From: Gammaproteobacteria bacterium UBA3498 | Lineage (GTDB): Bacteria > Pseudomonadota > Gammaproteobacteria > Pseudomonadales > Pseudohongiellaceae | NCBI GenBank assembly: GCA_002377605.1 | Contig: DFQD01000140.1 | Coordinates: 1 to 12,558, forward strand | Length of the DNA stretch: 12,558 bases | Direction of reading: 5' to 3' | Notes under the pieces: model-generated | What the model was told of the DNA's origin: nothing | The model's input: the letters and a program-made list of their open reading frames with translations, nothing else | The model's database searches: none | Position numbers and translations under genes: made by a program | Part shown: in pieces, positions 7,768 through 12,558 of the stretch | Layout: each line of letters opens with the position of its first letter | How positions within the stretch are numbered: the first letter of the stretch is position 1

Positions 7768-7785
7768 AGGTCATTTGTTTGACCT
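7768..7785. repeat. Perfect dyad upstream of tig
   Basis: AGGTCA (7768-7773) and TGACCT (7780-7785) are exact reverse complements around a 6-bp spacer. They lie about 90 bp upstream of the tig start, where a promoter or operator would be expected. There is no T-run on either side, so it is not a terminator. The role is unknown. Confidence 0.4.
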
Positions 7786-8016
7786 TGCGCTCTTATTACC
7801 AACTAATTCAAGGAGTTAGACAAGAGTAGGCAGATTCGAGAAGTGCGCGATTCTCCCACATAGATAGTCCTACTGCAATCATTCTGCTGCCAGGCCAAAT
7901 ACTAGAATAAACATGTCCTCGATACGGCATTAACACCACAAAACGATTAGGCTTTTCGGCCTGCCTCACCTAAACTTTCGTCTCAATCTAGATTTGTAAC
8001 TTTGAAATTAACATAA

Positions 8017-8637
8017 ATGCAACAACAGACATTATTTGCAGTGATTCTCGCGGGCGGCAAAGGGTTGCGTATGGAGAACCCAGACAAACCATTAATTGAG
8101 TTGAATGGCACTCCATTAATCGAACTCTGTTTGCAAAAGATTCAAGCACAAGTGGCACAAGTAGTGTTAAGCGTAAATCACAATCAAGAAAAGTACGCTC
8201 ATCTAAAACTGCCAGTGATCCCAGATTCCAGAAATCACTATCAAGGACCGCTAATTGGCATTTACAGTGCAATGCTATGGATTCAAAACCATGAATTTGC
8301 AGAAAGGCCTGAAGCTCTTCTATGTATTCCTTCCGATGTTCCTTTTTATCCCGAAGACTTAATTAGCCAATTGTGGCAGGCATATAGTAAGGAAAAATAC
8401 GATGTGGTTTGGTGCCAATGTGATGGCCAGTCACAGCCTCTCTTTTCTATTTGGTCCTTGTCTTGCCAAGACAAACTTGAAGGGGCTATTAATGAAGGAT
8501 TGTATGGGCCTAAATTGGTAATGGATCGATTAAAAAATAGATTAATAACCGTTAAACGAGAATCAGAGTTAGAGTTTTTAAATATCAATGATCAAAAATC
8601 ACTAAAAGCTGCTCAAAGAATGGCCAATTTCGGTTAA
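8017..8637 (+). CDS. mobA: Molybdenum cofactor guanylyltransferase MobA
   Basis: MobA transfers GMP from GTP to molybdopterin-Mo, making the bis-MGD cofactor of DMSO reductase-family enzymes such as nitrate reductases and formate dehydrogenases. The 206-residue cytoplasmic protein has the nucleotidyltransferase fold signature LAGGKGLRM at 11-19 followed by Lys24 in DKPL. GPLIGIYSAM at 78-87, the metal-binding aspartate Asp107 in PSDVPFYP and the closing NINDQKSL at 189-196 are also typical. The canonical glycines in RMGGxDK are replaced by MENPDK, a divergence inside the substrate loop. An in-frame stop directly before the ATG (8014-8016) fixes the start as the first possible one. The ribosome site is poor. 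It stands alone, with no other Mo-cofactor gene nearby. A weak alternative is another small sugar-phosphate-type nucleotidyltransferase, but the motifs favour MobA. Confidence 0.88.
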   Translation: MQQQTLFAVILAGGKGLRMENPDKPLIELNGTPLIELCLQKIQAQVAQVVLSVNHNQEKYAHLKLPVIPDSRNHYQGPLIGIYSAMLWIQNHEFAERPEALLCIPSDVPFYPEDLISQLWQAYSKEKYDVVWCQCDGQSQPLFSIWSLSCQDKLEGAINEGLYGPKLVMDRLKNRLITVKRESELEFLNINDQKSLKAAQRMANFG

Positions 8638-8823
8638 TTTCTTTTTTTTTATTGAATTAAAATTCCGCAGAATATTTTTTACATCTTAAGAAGGCTTGCT
8701 ATCTAGTTGTTTCGCAAACAAAAATCAATGAATCACGAATTTTCAAAAATTGCCGTATCTCTTTGATTATATGAAGAAAAAAAATTTGGTTAAGAATCGA
8801 TCAATTCGTGGATAAAAATTGAG
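8638..8823. other. AT-rich gene-free stretch after mobA
   Basis: There is no credible reading frame. A run of nine T residues (8642-8650) follows the mobA stop and could help end its transcript, but only a weak CC/GG stem precedes it. The rest is A- and T-rich sequence with short imperfect repeats. It lies just upstream of a sigma-54-like motif, where activator or IHF sites would be expected, but I cannot assign any. Confidence 0.45.
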
Positions 8824-8839
8824 TGGCATACATTTTGCG
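8824..8839 (+). promoter_or_regulatory. Sigma-54-type (-24/-12) promoter candidate
   Basis: TGGCATACATTTTGCG matches the RpoN consensus TGGCAYR-N4-TTGCW at every fixed base except the last, with the correct spacing between the GG and GC dinucleotides. Transcription would start near 8850, about 30 bp before a structured leader and about 150 bp before the small gene at 8997. The bases just before TGGCA do not match the extended consensus. It has not been tested against chance occurrence. Confidence 0.5.
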
Positions 8840-8880
8840 CTCTTCTAAATAAACTAAAGCGAGTTTAAGTTTCATTTACT

Positions 8881-8950
8881 CGTTAGCTTAAGGTTACATA
8901 CCGACAAAGGTTGGTGCTAATTCTTAATTGGCAGTAGCCTTAAGCTAGCG
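8881..8950 (+). ncRNA. Predicted three-way-junction RNA in the leader of the DUF6316-like gene
   Basis: Three helices nest without conflict. P1 pairs 8881-8893 with 8938-8950: 13 bp, including the perfect 10-bp repeat TAGCTTAAGG/CCTTAAGCTA. P2 pairs ACCGAC (8900-8905) with GTTGGT (8910-8915) around an AAAG loop. P3 pairs GCTAATT (8916-8922) with AATTGGC (8926-8932) around CTT. Joining strands are 6, 0 and 5 nt. Each helix has one wobble pair (U8883-G8948, G8903-U8912, U8918-G8930) that would be an A-C mismatch in minus-strand RNA, so the fold favours plus-strand transcription toward the small gene. I recognise no known riboswitch or ribozyme core; the hammerhead motifs are absent. It could be a cis-acting leader or a separate small RNA. 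Confidence 0.45.
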
Positions 8951-8996
8951 GAGACCAACGAAATCGACATTTAAATGAGTCAAACAAAGCTAATAA

Positions 8997-9197
8997 ATGA
9001 TGTCTGAATCTCGTCAACAAGATCAATCCAACTCTGACACACATTCCCGAAGCGATCGTGTTTTTAGCCAACAAAATCTTTGGTATTTCAAAACTCGAGA
9101 AGGTGACGATATAGGACCTTTCCGCTACAGATCCGAAGCTGAAAGCAATCTCGATAGATTTATGGAGCAGCTTAAAGAAAAGCTCCAGCAACGCTGA
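8997..9197 (+). CDS. Small DUF6316-like protein of unknown function
   Basis: The 66-residue product has a hydrophilic, Ser/Gln-rich N-terminus. A conserved-looking core follows at about 18-56: RSDRVF, then a short turn, then LWYFKTREGDDIGPF, then a helix rich in Glu and Arg (SEAESNLDRFMEQLKEKL). This pattern resembles the small DUF6316 proteins of gammaproteobacteria; the WYF...GPF part recalls GYF-like peptide-binding folds, which is only a resemblance. There is no signal peptide or membrane segment. The start could be the ATG at 8997 or the adjacent ATG at 9000; neither has a clear ribosome site. Upstream are a sigma-54-like motif and a predicted structured leader. Function is unknown, and the family call rests on recall of the pattern. 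Confidence 0.75.
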   Translation: MMSESRQQDQSNSDTHSRSDRVFSQQNLWYFKTREGDDIGPFRYRSEAESNLDRFMEQLKEKLQQR

Positions 9198-9344
9198 CAA
9201 CTCTGCCGCGCTTTCTTGCATTGTGCCAAGTGAACCCCGTATTTGTAAGTTTTAATCCCCGCTCACTTCTAGCATTATCCACAATACCTAATACTTATCT
9301 CGCGTTAATCTCATTCGAATTATTTTCTAGTTCATGCTTTTTCA

Positions 9345-9725
9345 TTATCCATTCTTAAAACTTAGTGATACTGAGTTTATGCAGTAACGTAATCCAGTCT
9401 CTGGTGGACCATCAGGAAAGACATGGCCTAGATGAGAATCGCATTTACTACAAATGACTTCAGTCCTCAACATACCATGTGAATAATCTGGAATCTCAGT
9501 TACACTTGCAGGGTCAACCGGCTGATAAAAACTAGGCCAACCTGAACCTGAATCGTATTTTGTTTTAGAACTGAAAAGTGGTTCATCACATGCGCCGCAA
9601 GTGAACATGCCCTGTTCTTTAAAGTCGTTATACTTTCCTGAAAATGCCCTTTCCGTAGCCTTTTCTCTTAATACGCGATAACTCTCAGGATCCAACTCAT
9701 GCCGCCATTCTTCCTCTGACTTCAT
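9345..9725 (-). CDS. msrB: Peptide-methionine (R)-S-oxide reductase MsrB
   Basis: MsrB reduces the R-form of methionine sulfoxide in oxidised proteins, using thioredoxin. The 126-residue product is a complete single-domain MsrB. It has two zinc-binding CxxC pairs, Cys43/Cys46 (CGAC) and Cys92/Cys95 (CSKC), the substrate-pocket motif GSGWPSFY at 60-67, His98 and His101 in SHLGHVF, and catalytic Cys115 in RYCINSVSL. The usual resolving-cysteine position in WPSF is not a cysteine, as in E. coli MsrB, so recycling should use another route. There is no signal peptide, so it acts in the cytoplasm. The ATG at 9725-9723 has a good ribosome site AGGAAA (9735-9730). It is transcribed away from alaA across a 180-bp divergent region that contains a dyad. 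Confidence 0.96.
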   Translation of the reverse strand: MKSEEEWRHELDPESYRVLREKATERAFSGKYNDFKEQGMFTCGACDEPLFSSKTKYDSGSGWPSFYQPVDPASVTEIPDYSHGMLRTEVICSKCDSHLGHVFPDGPPETGLRYCINSVSLSFKNG

Positions 9726-9758
9726 TATCTTTCCTATAATCTCTTCATTAACCAGTTT

Positions 9759-9790
9759 TAGGATTCTTATCTACTTAAACATGAATCCTA
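9759..9790. repeat. Dyad in the msrB-alaA divergent region
   Basis: TAGGATTC (9759-9766) and GAATCCTA (9783-9790) are exact reverse complements around a 16-bp spacer, with centres 24 bp apart. The position between two divergent genes, close to the msrB start, suits a regulator binding site acting on one or both. No regulator is identifiable. Confidence 0.4.
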
Positions 9791-9828
9791 GGTATCGGAT
9801 GTAACTTCCTGTATAGTAAGCATGTTTT

Positions 9829-9834
9829 TATAAT
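9829..9834 (+). promoter_or_regulatory. Candidate -10 box for alaA
   Basis: This is a perfect TATAAT on the plus strand about 75 bp before the alaA ATG. The region 16-18 bp upstream holds only a poor -35 (TTCCTG), so an activator may be needed. Two copies of AGCATG (9819-9824 and 9840-9845), exactly 21 bp apart, flank the box. Confidence 0.45.
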
Positions 9835-9907
9835 ATCCTAGCATGGTTATATTCTATCGAAAATCCAATTGGGTTACATCGTAGCTTAGTTGAACGACTA
9901 CACTAAA

Positions 9908-11152
9908 ATGGAACAAAGTAAATCAATTGTAGATAACCCCCTGGATAGCATCGAGCACTCAGACAAGCTCGACAATGTCTGTTATGACATTCGCGGCCCT
10001 GTTCTCGAGGAAGCGAAACGCTTGGAAGAAGAAGGACACCAAATTCTTAAATTGAATATTGGTAATCCGGCCCCTTTCGGCTTTAGCGCGCCTGATGAAA
10101 TTTTTCACGATGTAATCCATAACCTTTCTGCCGCTCAAGGCTATAGCGATTCAAAAGGCCTCTATTCCGCTCGAAAGGCAATCATGCAGGAATGTCAGAA
10201 GTTAAATATTCCTCATGTAGAGTTAGATGATATTTATCTGGGTAACGGTGTCAGTGAGCTTATAAGCATTTCCATGCAGGCCCTGATCAATGATGGAGAT
10301 GAAGTTTTGATACCTTCCCCAGATTATCCATTGTGGACAGCTTCGGTGAGTCTAAGTGGCGGTAATCCTGTTTATTATGTCTGTGATGAACAAGCAGAAT
10401 GGTATCCTTCAATCTCCGATATTCAATCAAAGATTAATTCACGCACTCGCGCCATCGTCATCATTAATCCGAACAACCCAACAGGATCGGTATACAGCCA
10501 AGAAATATTGTTAGAGTTGATCGATATTGCGCGCCGTAACAAATTGATAATTTTTGCCGATGAGATCTATAGCAAAATTATTTATGACGGTGCAGAGTTT
10601 ATTCCCATTGCCTCTCTTAGCGAAGACATCTTCACAGTAAGTTTCAATGGTTTATCTAAATCTTATCGTCTTGCCGGATTTCGCTCTGGTTGGATGGTAC
10701 TGAGCGGACCAAAGCATTTAGCAAAAAATTATATCGAAGGATTGGAAATCCTTACTAGCATGCGCCTTTGTGCCAACGTACCCGCTCAGTATGCGATACA
10801 AACTGCTCTTGGTGGTTATCAGAGCATTAATGAGCTCATTTTACCTGGCGGGCGCCTAAAGCAACAACGTGATATAACTTGGGAGTTATTAAAACAGATA
10901 CCAGGCATAAGCTGCGTTAAACCAATGGGAGCAATCTATTTATTTCCAAAGCTCGACCCGGCTATCTATAAGATTGAAGACGATGTTCGCTTAATCTTAG
11001 ACATTCTGGAACAAGAAAAAATTCTGCTCGTGCAAGGCAGCGCCTTTAACGTTCAAGACACTAACCATTTTCGTATTGTATTTTTACCTCGCGAGGACGA
11101 ATTACAGAAAGCTATTCAGCAAATCGCCAATGTGTTAGAACAATACCGCTAA
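9908..11152 (+). CDS. alaA: Alanine-synthesising PLP-dependent aminotransferase AlaA
   Basis: AlaA moves the amino group of glutamate to pyruvate, making alanine, with pyridoxal phosphate as cofactor. From the ATG at 9908 the product is 414 residues (E. coli AlaA 405) and closely resembles AlaA throughout: KLDNVCYDIRGPVLEEAKRL near the start, QGYSDSKGLYSARKAIM, then NPNNPTG at 187-193. Asp218 in FADEIY contacts the PLP ring nitrogen, and Lys251 in SFNGLSKSYRLAGFR forms the Schiff base. Arg389 in HFRIVFLP binds the substrate carboxylate. The frame stays open six codons upstream to a TTG at 9890, but ATG 9908 leaves an N-terminus closer to the family; neither has a clear ribosome site. It is divergent from msrB and converges on pdxB with only 10 bp between stop codons. 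Confidence 0.94.
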   Translation: MEQSKSIVDNPLDSIEHSDKLDNVCYDIRGPVLEEAKRLEEEGHQILKLNIGNPAPFGFSAPDEIFHDVIHNLSAAQGYSDSKGLYSARKAIMQECQKLNIPHVELDDIYLGNGVSELISISMQALINDGDEVLIPSPDYPLWTASVSLSGGNPVYYVCDEQAEWYPSISDIQSKINSRTRAIVIINPNNPTGSVYSQEILLELIDIARRNKLIIFADEIYSKIIYDGAEFIPIASLSEDIFTVSFNGLSKSYRLAGFRSGWMVLSGPKHLAKNYIEGLEILTSMRLCANVPAQYAIQTALGGYQSINELILPGGRLKQQRDITWELLKQIPGISCVKPMGAIYLFPKLDPAIYKIEDDVRLILDILEQEKILLVQGSAFNVQDTNHFRIVFLPREDELQKAIQQIANVLEQYR

Positions 11153-11162
11153 TCTAGCTATC

Positions 11163-12305
11163 TCAAGTACCCAATACTCTCATTAGTTTTTGCTCAAAAT
11201 TGTTTGCATTACTTATTTGCAAAGTCAGGCTTCTAATTTCTCTACGCACAAGCAGGCTTTTACGCGCCTGATCAAAGTAAGCCCCTACATTGTTTTCAGT
11301 AACCGCTTGCTTAAATTCATAACTAAGTTTCTCTATATCGAGACTGGTTTGTAATGCGTGCTCAATACTCTTTATCTGATACGGTTGGTCTTGGCCATTC
11401 CTTGAATCGACCGTACTAATACGAGCCTCCGACACTAATTGAAAATAGTCGACAAATTCGTCGCGTAAACTCAACACCGCGGCTAATTTAGATTCCATGG
11501 AATAACCGGCTATATGAGGTGTTGCAAGCTGAGCTTTAGAAACTAATTCTGCCGATATACTCGGTTCATTTTTCCACACATCAAATACAAACAATATATC
11601 ATTGCGTGTGTCTAAGATATCTAGAACGGCTCTTTCGTTCACCACACCGCCCCTGCAGCTGTTTATTAGCAAAGTGTTTTCCGGTAGCTGTTGCAGAAAA
11701 TCTTCATCGATTAAATTACGAGTAGGAAAATCACCTGAGTTTATTAATGGCGTATGGATTGAAATAACATCACAGTTTGCAATCTCTTCAAATCGACTAA
11801 ACCTTGGAAGAACCACCTTATCTATATTTTTCATCCGCTCAAGCGGGGGATCATTAATCAGAACAGTTGCGCCTAATGCATTTAGCTTCTGAGCAAACAG
11901 ACTTCCAATTGCTCCATAGCCGATAATTCCAATTTTTAGCGAAGGCAGTTTTTCTGCAGTCAGGTAATTCAGCTTACGCAATGCGATGAAACAATAATCC
12001 ACCACCGCGTTGGCGTTGCAACCTTTAGTATCTTTGAAATAAATGTTTTGGGAGTCTAGAAATTCCAAATCGACATGATCAAGGCCACTGGTTGCAGACC
12101 CTACGAACTTTATAGAACTACCTTTCAATAATTCTTGACTAACATCAGTAATAGATCGCACTAGAAGTGCATCCGCATTTTGGACGTGAGTTGAACCGAT
12201 TTCCCTACCTGGTACTAATAGTAATTCACCAAGATCGCCAAATATTTCGGAAATGCCATACAAATCTACATCGGCAACTATTTTTAGGTTAGAAGGATTA
12301 CTCAC
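11163..12305 (-). CDS. pdxB: Erythronate-4-phosphate dehydrogenase PdxB
   Basis: PdxB oxidises 4-phosphoerythronate to 2-oxo-3-hydroxy-4-phosphobutanoate, the second step of DXP-dependent pyridoxal 5'-phosphate synthesis. The 380-residue protein (E. coli 378) is a D-2-hydroxyacid dehydrogenase with split substrate-binding halves. It has the NAD-binding Rossmann motif GYGAIG at 129-134 with Asp152 at the end of the second strand, the PdxB-type loop KGCNANAVVDY at 94-104, and catalytic Arg218 (NSCRGG), Glu247 (WKNEPS) and His264 (TPHIAGYS). The GCNAxAVV and HIAGYS motifs separate it from serA-type relatives. The C-terminal dimerisation part looks complete. The start is GTG at 12305-12303, overlapping the end of the upstream gene by 8 nt, so translational coupling is likely. 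No convincing ATG lies nearby. Confidence 0.95.
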   Translation of the reverse strand: MSNPSNLKIVADVDLYGISEIFGDLGELLLVPGREIGSTHVQNADALLVRSITDVSQELLKGSSIKFVGSATSGLDHVDLEFLDSQNIYFKDTKGCNANAVVDYCFIALRKLNYLTAEKLPSLKIGIIGYGAIGSLFAQKLNALGATVLINDPPLERMKNIDKVVLPRFSRFEEIANCDVISIHTPLINSGDFPTRNLIDEDFLQQLPENTLLINSCRGGVVNERAVLDILDTRNDILFVFDVWKNEPSISAELVSKAQLATPHIAGYSMESKLAAVLSLRDEFVDYFQLVSEARISTVDSRNGQDQPYQIKSIEHALQTSLDIEKLSYEFKQAVTENNVGAYFDQARKSLLVRREIRSLTLQISNANNFEQKLMRVLGT

Positions 12306-12558
12306 TGTTGAGATTGTTAAGCAGGCTAATTAATCGATTTCTATCAGATTCACGAAATTTGTATTGTGATAAAAACTTCGAAAACTTTACTTTGTCAGGG
12401 GTGCCTATCTCAAGATTCTTGAATGAAGCGGAGCCAAATGTTTCTTCCTTGTCTTGAACCTCACAAATTATTGTTGCTAATTGTTTGCTCAGATACGCTA
12501 GTGGTCGATTTCCTTTTAAAGTTTTTGCCAAACCTTTAGTTCCTCTTATTTCGAGGTT
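12298..12558 (-). CDS. Probable 5'-3' exonuclease, C-terminal 86 residues (cut by window edge)
   Basis: The frame is open from its TAA stop (12300-12298) to the last base, so the gene begins beyond the window. A TTG at 12531 is unlikely to be the real start. The visible part, RGTKGLAKTL followed by LAYLSKQLATIICEVQ, then a short region and IGTPDKVKFSKFLSQYKF, matches the pattern at the end of the 5'-3' exonuclease domain of DNA polymerase I and its stand-alone relatives. In those proteins a helix ending LSKxLATI precedes a segment like GEPDREKLxELFxxLEF. The stop soon after implies a stand-alone nuclease rather than full PolA. The catalytic acidic residues lie outside the window, so activity cannot be judged. 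It overlaps pdxB by 8 nt in the same direction, suggesting one transcript. Confidence 0.5.
   Translation of the reverse strand, partial: NLEIRGTKGLAKTLKGNRPLAYLSKQLATIICEVQDKEETFGSASFKNLEIGTPDKVKFSKFLSQYKFRESDRNRLISLLNNLNSE

Larger units (their letters stand above)
7678..8016. other. Divergent intergenic region between tig and mobA
   Basis: This 339-bp gap must hold the promoters of tig (leftward) and mobA (rightward). I see two clear dyads on the tig side (separate entries) and a short AGGC/GCCT hairpin with a TTTTCG loop at about 7949-7962. I checked it for a tRNA, since tRNA genes often precede tig in related bacteria. There is no cloverleaf and no canonical T-loop. A minus-strand reading frame of 40-53 codons at 7808-7930/7969 is open but resembles nothing I know. 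Confidence 0.6.

Noticed and set aside
7801..7990. Possible tRNA gene upstream of tig, suggested by a CTCGAATC-like string on the minus strand.
   Set aside because: No T-loop with the canonical TTCRA, no acceptor stem and no anticodon arm can be paired.
5483..8929. The 12-mer TAATTCTTAATT occurs at 5483-5494 (clpX leader) and 8918-8929 (P3 of the structured leader), with a related TAATTCTTA across the tig stop at 6334-6342.
   Set aside because: In 12.5 kb of AT-rich DNA several identical 12-mer pairs are expected by chance, and the contexts are unrelated.
8940..9221. Minus-strand 93-codon frame across the small DUF6316-like gene.
   Set aside because: The plus-strand frame has a recognisable conserved core; the opposite frame looks like an antisense shadow.
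9229..9290. AAGTGA ... TCACTT repeat with paired CCCCG boxes downstream of msrB, as an msrB terminator.
   Set aside because: The loop exceeds 30 nt and no T-run follows, so it does not behave like an intrinsic terminator.

Overview
The window reads as ordinary chromosomal DNA from a gammaproteobacterium with moderately AT-rich DNA, probably a marine or free-living one. Two things point that way. The left two thirds carry the conserved proteostasis run tig-clpP-clpX-lon-hupB-ppiD in its usual gammaproteobacterial order, and the encoded proteins (ClpP, ClpX, Lon, AlaA, PpiD N-terminus) resemble the E. coli and Pseudomonas versions along their length. I see no insertion sequence, phage gene, CRISPR array, tRNA or rRNA.

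Layout. Positions 1-7677 are all on the minus strand. In order of transcription they are trigger factor (tig), the ClpP protease, its unfoldase ClpX, the Lon protease, the nucleoid protein HU-beta (hupB), and the membrane-anchored periplasmic chaperone PpiD, which is cut by the left edge of the window. Together these genes fold nascent chains, degrade damaged or regulatory proteins, compact DNA and assist envelope protein folding. Internal control signals break up the run: a heat-shock (sigma-32-like) promoter directly before lon, a strong sigma-70 promoter between lon and hupB, and an intrinsic terminator between hupB and ppiD.

Positions 7678-8016 form a divergent intergenic region with two small dyads. 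It is followed by mobA on the plus strand (molybdenum cofactor guanylyltransferase). Positions 8638-8996 are a gene-free leader region that ends in a small DUF6316-like gene. The leader holds a sigma-54-type -24/-12 motif and, about 40 bp further on, a segment that folds on paper into a closed three-way junction. All of its wobble pairs work only in plus-strand RNA. This is the most interesting thing in the window.

The right end carries msrB (methionine-R-sulfoxide reductase, minus strand), divergent from alaA (alanine-synthesising aminotransferase, plus strand). alaA converges on pdxB (erythronate-4-phosphate dehydrogenase, minus strand), whose pathway makes the pyridoxal phosphate that AlaA uses. 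pdxB overlaps by 8 nt the end of an upstream gene that runs off the right edge. Its visible part resembles the end of a 5'-3' exonuclease domain.
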